Shown here piece by piece: positions 6,922 through 14,428 of a DNA stretch of 19,966 bases (position 1 is its first letter; each line of letters begins with the position of its first letter). The notes beneath the pieces are model-generated. The model was not told the origin of the DNA, searched no databases, and was given only the letters and a program-made list of their open reading frames with translations. Origin of the DNA: Selenomonas sp. (GTDB taxonomy: Bacteria > Bacillota_C > Negativicutes > Selenomonadales > Selenomonadaceae). Location: the NCBI RefSeq assembly GCF_024693525.1, contig NZ_JAILKR010000026.1, positions 1 to 19,966 on the forward strand, given 5' to 3'. Both the position numbers and the translations under genes were made by a program.

Positions 6922-8685
6922 TCAGCGGCTCTTGGACCCCTCGCTATTACGAGATATCGACGGGTTGTCTTGCTCCTGTTTTCCATTGTCCTTTCCAGAA
7001 TCCTTGCTATTCGATTTCTTAGGTTCCGCTACCACCAGTGTGATGGTAGAACCAGCAGTCACTGAGCTGCCGCCTGCCGGCGTCTGACTAATAACCGTTC
7101 CGGCTGCTTTTGTGCTCTCTTCCTTCGTCACACTGACCTTGAACCCTGCGCTGGTCAGAGCGGATTTCGCTCCATCGACCTGCAGATTCGTCACATCCGG
7201 CACGGTGTTCTTGGTTTCTTTCTTGCCCTTGCTGACTGTGATGTCGACACTCTGGCCCTTGGTAATCTTGCTGCCAGCCTTCGGATCCGTAGCGATTACC
7301 GTTCCTGCCTCTTCGTCGGAGTTTCGCTCATAGACCGAGCCCACTTTGAGGCCCATCTTCTTGAGTTTGGCCTCCGCATCGGATTTATTGAGTCCCTTGA
7401 GGTCCGGCATCTCCAAACTTTCCCCGCCTTTGCTGACGTGAATGGTAATGAGGCGTTCCTCTTTTACCTTGGCGCCTCCCTCCGGATCCTGCGAAACAAC
7501 GGTTCCCGCTGGAACGCTTGCATCAAAGGTCTCCACCACATTGACCCGCAGTTTCTTGTCCTCGAGAATCTGACGTGCCAAGGTCATCTGTTTGCCCGTG
7601 ACATCCGGTACAATGACCTCTTCCGTGCTCCAGAACTTACCATAACTCAGGAACGCACCGACAAAGAAGCCCATAAACAAGACCAGGATAAGTCCCGCAA
7701 TGAATTTTTTCGATTTGAACACCGAACTTTCCGGTTCGGGCTCGTCGTAATCATATCCCGACGGCATGCTGCGCATATCGCGACGCGATGGCATCGGTTC
7801 ATCCATGCGTGGCAATACCTGCGTGGCAAAGGGATCTGGCTGCGTGGCGGCATATCCCATGCCACTTCCCACCATCTGCTCTGCCTGCTGAATATCCTTC
7901 ACGATTTCCGAAGCCTCCGGACGCATTGCCGGGTCCTTGCTCATAGCGCGGGCAACAATCGCCTCGACCACCGGAGGAATTGACGGATCAAGCTGACGAA
8001 CAGGCACGGGTTCTTCCTGCAGATGTTTCATCGCAATGCTTACCGGGGTTTCACCGGTAAAGGGAAGCGTTCCCGTGAGCATTTCATAAAGGACAACGCC
8101 CAGCGCATAAACATCGGATTTGGGCGTAATCATCGTGCCCTTAGCCTGCTCCGGGGAGAAATAATGGACGGAACCGACCACATTGCCCGTATAGGTCATG
8201 GTAGATTCCGTAACGGCACGAGCAATCCCAAAATCCGCTACCTTCGCACTACCATCCGGCATCATCAAAATGTTGTGCGGTTTGATGTCACAGTGGACGA
8301 GATTGTTGGCATGCGCATGGGACAGTGCGCTGGCAATCCCCTTGGCGACAGTCAACGCCTCGGTCACGGATAAATGACCTTCCTGCTTGATTTTATCTTT
8401 TAACGTCCGTCCCGGAACATATTCCATGACAATGTAGTGTGCACCATCCATCACCCCGACATCGTAAATATTGACAATATTCGGGTGAGAAAGACGGGCA
8501 GCAGCCTGCGCCTCGCGATTAAATTTATCGATAAATTCCGTATCGCTCTTGAATTGATCATGCAGGATTTTAACGGCTACCGGCCGGTTAAGGAGCAAAT
8601 CTTTTGCCTTGTAGACGTCGGCCATACCGCCGCCGCCAATCTGCTCCTGCAGCTCGTAGCGCTGATCTAAGACACGCTGTATCAT
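6922..8685 (-). CDS. pknB: PASTA-domain Ser/Thr protein kinase (PknB/PrkC type)
   Basis: A 587-residue membrane kinase that senses muropeptides or lipid II and phosphorylates division and wall-synthesis proteins. The kinase domain is residues about 10-268: glycine loop GGGGMADVY (17-25), catalytic Lys39, HCDIKPHN (131-138), DFG (151-153), activation-loop threonines 162, 164 and 166, and SPE (177-179). A juxtamembrane linker rich in Pro, Asp and Arg follows, then one transmembrane helix (328-348). Three PASTA repeats lie outside: about 357-420, 424-488 and 493-554. The tail (555-587) is Ser/Lys/Asp/Asn-rich and low complexity. The oddity is HCD instead of the usual HRD, making it a non-RD kinase. 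AGGAGG sits 7 nt before the ATG. The gene lies between pbpA and rsgA, with its phosphatase three genes upstream. Confidence 0.97.
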   Translation of the reverse strand: MIQRVLDQRYELQEQIGGGGMADVYKAKDLLLNRPVAVKILHDQFKSDTEFIDKFNREAQAAARLSHPNIVNIYDVGVMDGAHYIVMEYVPGRTLKDKIKQEGHLSVTEALTVAKGIASALSHAHANNLVHCDIKPHNILMMPDGSAKVADFGIARAVTESTMTYTGNVVGSVHYFSPEQAKGTMITPKSDVYALGVVLYEMLTGTLPFTGETPVSIAMKHLQEEPVPVRQLDPSIPPVVEAIVARAMSKDPAMRPEASEIVKDIQQAEQMVGSGMGYAATQPDPFATQVLPRMDEPMPSRRDMRSMPSGYDYDEPEPESSVFKSKKFIAGLILVLFMGFFVGAFLSYGKFWSTEEVIVPDVTGKQMTLARQILEDKKLRVNVVETFDASVPAGTVVSQDPEGGAKVKEERLITIHVSKGGESLEMPDLKGLNKSDAEAKLKKMGLKVGSVYERNSDEEAGTVIATDPKAGSKITKGQSVDITVSKGKKETKNTVPDVTNLQVDGAKSALTSAGFKVSVTKEESTKAAGTVISQTPAGGSSVTAGSTITLVVAEPKKSNSKDSGKDNGKQEQDNPSISRNSEGSKSR

Positions 8686-8724
8686 TCATGTTCCTCCTAG
8701 GTAAAGATATAGTCTATCGGAAAT

Positions 8725-8746
8725 CCCTGCCATTAATTCTGCAGGG
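8725..8746 (-). other. Small hairpin spanning the pbpA stop, before pknB
   Basis: CCCTGC (8725-8730) and GCAGGG (8741-8746) can form a 6-bp GC-rich stem around a 10-nt loop that contains the pbpA stop codon. It lies about 40 nt before the pknB start. It is too small and lacks a U-run to be a convincing terminator; it could protect the mRNA end or tune pknB expression. This could also be chance. Confidence 0.3.
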
Positions 8747-10130
8747 ACAGGATTACCTTGCGGGCAATCGGTGCCGCCTGGGTTCCGCCGCTGCCGCCAT
8801 TTTCTACGATGATGGCAAATACAATCCGGCGATTGCGAAGCTCTGCTGAGCCGATAAACCAGGCATGGTCTTGCCCAGCGGCATTCTCAGCGGTTCCCGT
8901 CTTGCCGGTTACCCGCACGCCGCTTACCTGAGCCGCCCGGCCAGTTCCCTTGGTGACAACATCCTCCATGAAACTGTCAATCTTGGCAGCCATCGCTCCT
9001 GTTGTCGCCGTCAGCCATTTGGTAGGACGTGTATCTTGAATCACGGTTCCCCCTGGCGTAATGACCTGCTGCACCAAATACGGTTTCATGACAACGCCAC
9101 CATTGGCAAAGGCTGCTGCCATCAAAGCCATATGCATGGGGGTAACCAGCAGCGTACTCTGACCAATACCGGTTTGCGCCAAATCACCATTGCCTAATTT
9201 CCCAAAGGCCGGCAGATGTGACCCTTCCATGAGGATTTCTCCCCCCAGTCCTTTGTCAAAACCAAAACGCTCAAAGGATTTCTTTAGTTTCTCATCCCCC
9301 AAGCGCATTCCCAAAGTACCGAAAGTGACGTTACAGGACTCGGTAAGGGCCTTGCGCAAATCCACTTTGCCATGAATCTCGCCATGGCTTTCCCGAATCG
9401 TCTCACCAGCGCCAAGGTCCAAGGAGCCCGAGCAATCGAAGATTTCCTGCTCATTGGTCACACCTTCCGTCAAAGCTGCATCCGCGATCATCGGCTTAAT
9501 GGTAGACCCTGGTGGATACATGCCTTGGACGGCACGATTCAAAAGCGCGCCATCAGCCTGCTTGGAAAGCGCCTGCCAATTGGCCTCGATATCATTGGGA
9601 TCATAAGAAGGCGAACTTACCATGGCCAGTACCGCACCAGTCTCTGCATCGAGTACCACTACGGCCCCCTTGCGGCCATCAAGGCCATCAAAAGCTGCCT
9701 GCTGGGCATCGGATTCAATAGTCAGCTTGACATCATTGCCCTGCTCTGATTGAAACAGCTGCGAGGCCGGCCCTAGATGACTCAAATCATCGGAAAGCCC
9801 TAACAGCTCACGATTGGCATGACCTTCTACCCCAGCGCTGCCAATTTTTTCCCCATTATAGCCGGTAACCGCCGCCATGGATTCCCCCATAGGATAACTG
9901 CGGCTTCCATCGGCACGGTTCTGGGCCAACACCCTTCCCTTGGCGTCGAGGATAGCGCCGCGGCGTATGTCCGCCCGAGCTGCCGCTCCACGCATATTCA
10001 AAGGATTATTGGCCAAACTGTCGGCCTCCCAGGTCGACAAATAGATAATATATGCGGTCAAAAGACCTGTCAGCACCAACAAAAACGATGCCGCCTGCAG
10101 GATTTGCCGCTTGATTTTCCAATCAGCCAT
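8733..10130 (-). CDS. pbpA: Class B penicillin-binding protein (PbpA-like transpeptidase)
   Basis: A 465-residue peptidoglycan D,D-transpeptidase anchored by one N-terminal helix (residues about 10-30). An N-terminal pedestal region starting with RGAILDAKGRVLA (57-69) precedes the catalytic domain. The active-site motifs are complete: STIK with nucleophile Ser209 (209-212), SCN (265-267) and KTG (410-412). There are no PASTA repeats. It is short for a class B enzyme (PBP2 and PBP3 proteins are about 570-700 residues) and matches the actinobacterial PbpA type. Its start overlaps the 3' end of the upstream FtsW/RodA gene by 8 nt, which implies co-translation of a SEDS-PBP pair. AGGAAC precedes the ATG. 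Symbol given by analogy with the PbpA locus. Confidence 0.93.
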   Translation of the reverse strand: MADWKIKRQILQAASFLLVLTGLLTAYIIYLSTWEADSLANNPLNMRGAAARADIRRGAILDAKGRVLAQNRADGSRSYPMGESMAAVTGYNGEKIGSAGVEGHANRELLGLSDDLSHLGPASQLFQSEQGNDVKLTIESDAQQAAFDGLDGRKGAVVVLDAETGAVLAMVSSPSYDPNDIEANWQALSKQADGALLNRAVQGMYPPGSTIKPMIADAALTEGVTNEQEIFDCSGSLDLGAGETIRESHGEIHGKVDLRKALTESCNVTFGTLGMRLGDEKLKKSFERFGFDKGLGGEILMEGSHLPAFGKLGNGDLAQTGIGQSTLLVTPMHMALMAAAFANGGVVMKPYLVQQVITPGGTVIQDTRPTKWLTATTGAMAAKIDSFMEDVVTKGTGRAAQVSGVRVTGKTGTAENAAGQDHAWFIGSAELRNRRIVFAIIVENGGSGGTQAAPIARKVILSLQN

Positions 10131-11394
10131 GTTCCTGCTCCTTCGATAACGAAATTAGAAGTCCCAGCAGCACAAAACTGGAAACCATCGAGCTGCCGCC
10201 ATAACTGATAAACGGCAGCGTGATGCCAGTCAGTGGCAAAAACTTCGTGACACCGGCGACGATGATAAAGGCCTGCAAAAGCATCAGCGAACAGCAGCCT
10301 GCCGCCAGCAGCACTTCCTTTTCCTTGCGGCAGGAAAGCGCTGTCTTTATCCCGCGCCAGAAAAAAAACACATAGCAGGACATCAGCATCATAGTCGCAA
10401 TAAGTCCCATCTCTTCGGCAATTGCCGCAAAGATGAAATCGGTATGAACCTCGGGAATAAAGCCTGGATGACCATAGCCAAACCCTGTTCCCCAAATACC
10501 ACCAGTGCCAAACGCAAACAGCGACTGCACAACCTGATAGGCCATACCATTGGGGTCCTGCCAAGGATTCAGCCAGATGTCAAAACGCACCCGCACATGG
10601 CCAAAAGCAGCATAACTGGCAGCAGCGGCAACCCCGATAAACGCCATTGCTAAAAACACATAGGATTTACTGCCCGTCGCCATATACGTCATGAGCACTG
10701 CCATGCCGAAAAACAGCAAGGCCGACCCTAGGTCTTTTTCAACGACAAACATCAAGACCGCCATGCCCCAAATACAAATCAGCGGAGCAATAAAGCGCAG
10801 TGGCGGCAGTTGCAGCCAAAAGATGCGATGCGCGGGAAGCGTCAATACGCGTCGATGATCCGACAGATAAGCCGCCAGGAAGAAAACAATCAATATCTTG
10901 CCAAACTCTGACGGCTGAATCGATATTGGCCCCAAAACGAGCCAATTCTTACTGCCACCGATTTCCGTGCCAAACAGCAAAGGCAGTCCTAACAGGAAAA
11001 TGCAAGCTACCCCCAGCAAATACGGATACCCCAGCATTCGCCGGATACGCCCCCAAAACCGTAGCACCAGAATCATCACCACCATGGCCACACATAGCCA
11101 TTGAAGTTGACGAACTAAAAGTGCCGGCTTTAAACGGGCGATTTCCACAATGCCGACACTGCAAAGCGTCAGCACGATAGGAAACAGGAATGTGTCCTCC
11201 CGCCGTTTGATGATGACTGCCTGTATGAACAAGGCCAGAATAATCACCGCTGCCAGCCAAGGCACATAATTGAGCGGTCCCTGCAAAACTTCTGCCGTCA
11301 GTTTTGAACCACCCGGATTCATTTTCAAATAAAGCACGCTCATGCCAAAGAGGACGATGCCCAGCGGAGCTGCCATTAATCCCCAATTTTTCAT
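10123..11394 (-). CDS. FtsW/RodA/SpoVE (SEDS) peptidoglycan glycosyltransferase
   Basis: A 423-residue protein with about ten membrane helices, of the SEDS family that polymerises lipid II into glycan strands in partnership with a class B PBP. Key blocks are GSKNWLVLGPISIQPSEFGK (147-166) and VVEKDLGSALLF (217-228) with the conserved Asp221. Also seen are PEVHTDFIFAAIAEEMG (about 339-355) and the C-terminal ITLPFISYGGSSM (about 391-403). The stp stop and this ATG overlap as ATGA, and pbpA overlaps its end. The actinobacterial equivalent in the same position is called RodA. Sequence by eye does not settle whether the role here is division (FtsW) or elongation (RodA), so no symbol is assigned. 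Confidence 0.95.
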   Translation of the reverse strand: MKNWGLMAAPLGIVLFGMSVLYLKMNPGGSKLTAEVLQGPLNYVPWLAAVIILALFIQAVIIKRREDTFLFPIVLTLCSVGIVEIARLKPALLVRQLQWLCVAMVVMILVLRFWGRIRRMLGYPYLLGVACIFLLGLPLLFGTEIGGSKNWLVLGPISIQPSEFGKILIVFFLAAYLSDHRRVLTLPAHRIFWLQLPPLRFIAPLICIWGMAVLMFVVEKDLGSALLFFGMAVLMTYMATGSKSYVFLAMAFIGVAAAASYAAFGHVRVRFDIWLNPWQDPNGMAYQVVQSLFAFGTGGIWGTGFGYGHPGFIPEVHTDFIFAAIAEEMGLIATMMLMSCYVFFFWRGIKTALSCRKEKEVLLAAGCCSLMLLQAFIIVAGVTKFLPLTGITLPFISYGGSSMVSSFVLLGLLISLSKEQEHG

Positions 11395-12095
11395 GAATCG
11401 TACACCACCACAATTACCGTTACATTATCATTACCGCCAGCGTTAAGTGCCCGCATCACCAATTCCTTAGCGGGGTCGCCTGGGGCAGATTCAATCACCT
11501 GACGAATCTCCTCATCTTCGACGAGTTTCATGAGCCCATCGGTTGCCAGTATCAGGATGTCCTGCGGTTCCAGCGGGAAGTGCCCCGAATCCACCGTAAG
11601 ATTTGGCTGCACCCCAACGGCCCGGGTCAGGTAGTTGCGCTGGGGATGAACCTTGGCTTCAGCCTCTGTGATCGTCCCTTCCGCTACCAATTCCTCAACA
11701 TACGAGTGATCTCTAGTCACCTGTTTCATCTCGCCACCTCGCAGCAAATAAAGGCGGCTATCGCCGACATGAGCCCAACAAGCTTCGTTTCCTTCAATAT
11801 GCATGACCGTAGCGGTCGTCCCCATTCCCTTGTAATCGGGATGGTCTTTCTCACTTTCCAGGATTGCCTGATTGCCGGCCAGAATCGCCTCACACAACGC
11901 ATCCTCCCCGATTGCTGCTGTACCGGTCAGTTTCCGCCGTACACTATCTACCAGCATGCGACTGGCTACCTCGCCTGCTACATGACCGCCCATGCCATCG
12001 GCAACTACATAGGTTGCCGGTTCAAATACATCCGCACTATCCTCGTTGCCCTTTCTCACCAGTCCAACGTCGGTAGCCTCATATACCTGAATCAT
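11391..12095 (-). CDS. stp: PP2C-family protein phosphatase (Stp/PrpC/PstP)
   Basis: A 234-residue soluble, Mn/Mg-dependent Ser/Thr phosphatase, the usual counterpart of PASTA kinases. Motifs in order are RKGNEDS (14-20), VVADGMGGH (30-38) with metal-binding Asp33, GMGTTATV (about 86-93), HVGDSRLYLLR, TRDHSYVEEL, ILATDGLM and the final GGNDNVTVIVV. All metal-binding Asp positions appear present. It has no transmembrane segment, unlike mycobacterial PstP, which carries one. GAGAGGTGAG provides the ribosome site and includes the fhaB stop codon, so the two genes are tightly linked. It overlaps the next gene as ATGA. It should reverse PknB phosphorylation, probably including that of the FHA proteins upstream. 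Confidence 0.97.
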   Translation of the reverse strand: MIQVYEATDVGLVRKGNEDSADVFEPATYVVADGMGGHVAGEVASRMLVDSVRRKLTGTAAIGEDALCEAILAGNQAILESEKDHPDYKGMGTTATVMHIEGNEACWAHVGDSRLYLLRGGEMKQVTRDHSYVEELVAEGTITEAEAKVHPQRNYLTRAVGVQPNLTVDSGHFPLEPQDILILATDGLMKLVEDEEIRQVIESAPGDPAKELVMRALNAGGNDNVTVIVVVYDS

Positions 12096-12099
12096 CTGC

Positions 12100-12552
12100 T
12101 CACCTCTCGAATCTCAGTGCGACCATGCCGATGCGGACAATATCCCCCGACTTAATATAGGCTCTGCCTTGAAGCACCTGATCATTCACATATGTATGGT
12201 TCACGCTGCCAAGATCCTCGATGACATACTGGCTGCCATGCTGATAGATAACGGCGTGATGGTGGGATACAAATCCCTCCGGAATCATAATATCATTATC
12301 TTCGCCACGGCCGATTGAAATCTGCTCACTGAACGCAAACCGGCGTCCGGCAAGATTCTCTTCATTCGCATCCACCACCGAAACCACTGCCTCATTCTGG
12401 CTGGTTTCCGGCCGGCGCTGCCGAATGGATTCCTTGCGCACCTCGCGAAACATTCTTTTCGAAAGTTTGAGGGCAAACCACAGCAGCCAGAGCAGCATAC
12501 CATACTCCAGCAACACCCGGACCCCCTTTAAAATAACCGCCATAGTTGGCAA
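12100..12552 (-). CDS. Membrane-anchored FHA domain protein (FhaB-like)
   Basis: About 150 residues: an N-terminal hydrophobic helix (about 11-30), a basic linker (32-48), and a C-terminal FHA domain (about 70-150) that would bind phosphothreonine peptides. FHA residues seen are IGRGEDND (80-87), VSHHHAVIY (95-103) and SVNHTYVND (116-124). The last departs from the common STNGTYVNG pattern, with His in place of Gly. The start is probably a TTG at 12552: GAGGTG lies 7 nt before it, and the TTG follows the fhaA stop by 1 nt. An ATG at 12543 is the alternative but would sit 16 nt from that ribosome site. It corresponds to the single-helix FHA protein (FhaB/FipA) in the actinobacterial pknB locus, where it links kinase signalling to the divisome; function here is inferred. 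Confidence 0.88.
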   Translation of the reverse strand: MPTMAVILKGVRVLLEYGMLLWLLWFALKLSKRMFREVRKESIRQRRPETSQNEAVVSVVDANEENLAGRRFAFSEQISIGRGEDNDIMIPEGFVSHHHAVIYQHGSQYVIEDLGSVNHTYVNDQVLQGRAYIKSGDIVRIGMVALRFER

Positions 12553-12553
12553 A

Positions 12554-13297
12554 TCATATCACCTCGTAAACTAAAACCGTTGCGCCAATCTGAATCTCAT
12601 CCCCTGGCACCAAGCAATGCGCATCAATCCGCCTGCCATTAACATAGGTACCATTCGTACTTTGGGCATCGTGCAGGATGTGCCGATGATCCTCATACGT
12701 AATCCATGCATGGAGACGCGAGGCATTGACATCTGTCAGGATAAATTCATTCTTATCCCGCCGCCCGATGTAGATTTGCTTTTCCCCAAATTCCAAATAC
12801 GCATCAAGATCCGCCCCCTCGATTACCGTGAGGGAAACCACTTTATGCTCTTGGGGCAGATTCAGCGGCGTGGACGCCGAAAGCCCCGGCCGCCTAAGCA
12901 CGATCGTTTGAGAGGAAACTTCGTTATTCCCGCTTGGCCCATCGTCCTCATAACGGGAAGTCAAGGCATAAGTTCCCTTGATTCGATCCGCTTCCTTTTG
13001 ACACTGGACCTGCAGCTTTCCTTCCATGCGGTAATTTTGCAAAATGACCTGCTTTTCGACCGCCACATAGAGTTCATCGATAACCCGCTGCGCACAGAAG
13101 CGCTGATAATCATCTTCCGCCAGCGTAAAGACATACCGGTTTGGCACCAGATGCATCGCTTTGCCCCGCCCCTGGCGCCCAATCTCTTTTTCCAGGCCCT
13201 TCATAAGCTCTGCCAGCTCCAAATCACTGCTGAAGCGTTTATTGAAAAATCCCTCGATATGTCCCTCGAGGAAAGATTCCAGCTTACCAATTCCCAT
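12554..13297 (-). CDS. FhaA-like protein: DUF3662 plus FHA domain
   Basis: A 247-residue cytoplasmic protein. Residues 1-115 form the DUF3662 domain; MGIGKLESFLEGHIEGFFNK is the typical FhaA N-terminus, and VPNRYVFTLAEDDY (51-64) is also characteristic. A linker (116-150) contains SSQTIVLRRP, where Thr131 is a plausible phosphorylation site (inference). The FHA domain is residues about 155-247, with YIGRRDKNEF (176-185), SRLHAWI (193-199) and a canonical STNGTYVNG (213-221). I chose the ATG at 13297 because GGAGT lies 8 nt upstream and it matches the family N-terminus; a longer in-frame start at 13354 would begin at the promoter. In mycobacteria FhaA binds phosphorylated MviN/PknB and restrains wall synthesis. 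Confidence 0.9.
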   Translation of the reverse strand: MGIGKLESFLEGHIEGFFNKRFSSDLELAELMKGLEKEIGRQGRGKAMHLVPNRYVFTLAEDDYQRFCAQRVIDELYVAVEKQVILQNYRMEGKLQVQCQKEADRIKGTYALTSRYEDDGPSGNNEVSSQTIVLRRPGLSASTPLNLPQEHKVVSLTVIEGADLDAYLEFGEKQIYIGRRDKNEFILTDVNASRLHAWITYEDHRHILHDAQSTNGTYVNGRRIDAHCLVPGDEIQIGATVLVYEVI

Positions 13298-13337
13298 GAA
13301 ATAAGACTCCTTTATTCTCGCCTTTTTCCTTCTGTCC

Positions 13338-13366
13338 ATTATAGCAGAAAGCAACTATAATGCCTA
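13338..13366 (-). promoter_or_regulatory. Internal promoter in front of fhaA
   Basis: On the minus strand TGCTATAAT gives a perfect -10 box (13338-13343) with the extended TGn element, and TAGGCA (13361-13366; 4 of 6 bases match TTGACA) lies exactly 17 nt upstream. Transcription would start near 13331, about 33 nt before the fhaA ATG. The spacer and -10 are bracketed by a perfect 8-bp inverted repeat, CATTATAG and CTATAATG, with a 10-nt centre (13337-13362). That repeat could be a regulator site or incidental. No terminator separates rlmN from this promoter. Confidence 0.7.
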
Positions 13367-13384
13367 GGTTTCATTTTCCAGCCT

Positions 13385-14428
13385 TCAGTCCTTGAGATGC
13401 TTGTTGCGCAGCTGGCCACAGGCGGCTTGAATATCCACGCCCATCTCCCGACGGACCGTAACACTTACATGATGGTCGCGAAGGTACTTCTCAAACCAGT
13501 CAATGCGTGCTTTCGAAGGACGCATGAGATTGCGCTCCACCACTGGATTGATGGGAATGAGGTTGACACTCGCCAACTGTCCCTTCATCAACGCCGTGAG
13601 TTCTCTTGCCTGCGCTTCTCCATCATTCAACTGGTCGATCAAAATGTACTCATAGGTCACCCGACGCTTCGTCTTATCTGCATAATTCTTTGCCGCAGCT
13701 ATAACATCCACTAATGGATACTTGCGGTTAATCGGCATAATCTCTGACCGCAGCTCTTGATTGGGGGCATGAAGCGACACCGAAAGGGAGATAGGCATTC
13801 CCTCTTCTGCTAGTCGCAGCATATTCGGAACAATTCCCGAAGTGGACAGCGTGATGTTGCGATAGCCCATTCCCAGCGTATAATCTTCATGGATAAGCCG
13901 CAAAAAGCCGATTACGTTGTCATAATTCATCAGCGGTTCACCAGAGCCCATGATGACCATCGTATCTACCTTCGCCCCGTTTTCCTCATCGCGAAGCATA
14001 TCCTCGATGGTAATGGCCTGCGCGAGGATTTCTCCCTTCGAGAGGTCCCGGGCCATGCCGTGAAGCGTAGATGCACAAAAGGCACAGCCCATATTGCAGC
14101 CAGCCTGCGTCGAAACACAGATACTATTTCCATAGGGCTGGCGCATGAGCACCGTTTCCACCGCAGTGCCATCAGTAAATTCCAGCAGGAATTTGGTGGT
14201 ATGACCATCCTGCGAATCCAACCGGTCTTTAATGGCCGGCCGGCCGATGATAAGGTCTTTGGCCAACTCCTCCCGAAGCTTTTGCGATAAATTCGTCATC
14301 GCATGGAAATCCCTGGCTCCGCGTTGGTACATCCACTGGGCAATCTGTTTGGCCCGGAACTTCTGTACCTTATAAGGCTCTAGTACCGCCTGCAGCTCTT
14401 CAAGAGTCATCCCAAATATATCAATCAT
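13385..14428 (-). CDS. rlmN: 23S rRNA (A2503-C2)/tRNA (A37-C2) methyltransferase RlmN
   Basis: A 347-residue radical-SAM enzyme that methylates C2 of adenosine 2503 in 23S rRNA and often A37 in some tRNAs. The [4Fe-4S] motif is CNMGCAFC with Cys111, Cys115 and Cys118. The C-terminal Cys337 in IQAACGQLR is the residue that becomes methylated during catalysis. MGSGEPLMNYDNV (about 180-192) and LSVSLHAPN (about 236-244) are family blocks. The genuine RlmN C-terminus argues against the Cfr resistance relative. The ATG directly follows the rsmB TAA with no gap, and GGAGG lies just inside the end of rsmB. It is the last gene before the internal fhaA promoter. Same order as in Bacillus (rsmB-rlmN-phosphatase-kinase). 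Confidence 0.97.
   Translation of the reverse strand: MIDIFGMTLEELQAVLEPYKVQKFRAKQIAQWMYQRGARDFHAMTNLSQKLREELAKDLIIGRPAIKDRLDSQDGHTTKFLLEFTDGTAVETVLMRQPYGNSICVSTQAGCNMGCAFCASTLHGMARDLSKGEILAQAITIEDMLRDEENGAKVDTMVIMGSGEPLMNYDNVIGFLRLIHEDYTLGMGYRNITLSTSGIVPNMLRLAEEGMPISLSVSLHAPNQELRSEIMPINRKYPLVDVIAAAKNYADKTKRRVTYEYILIDQLNDGEAQARELTALMKGQLASVNLIPINPVVERNLMRPSKARIDWFEKYLRDHHVSVTVRREMGVDIQAACGQLRNKHLKD

Noticed and set aside
12617..13360. 247-codon open frame on the plus strand antisense to fhaA
   Set aside because: Shadow of the FHA/DUF3662 gene; no recognisable family and no good ribosome site seen.
13355..13362. Plus-strand TATAAT as a promoter for a gene reading toward rlmN
   Set aside because: The matching -35 (TGTCCA) is poor and no plus-strand gene follows; kept only as a side note to the palindrome.
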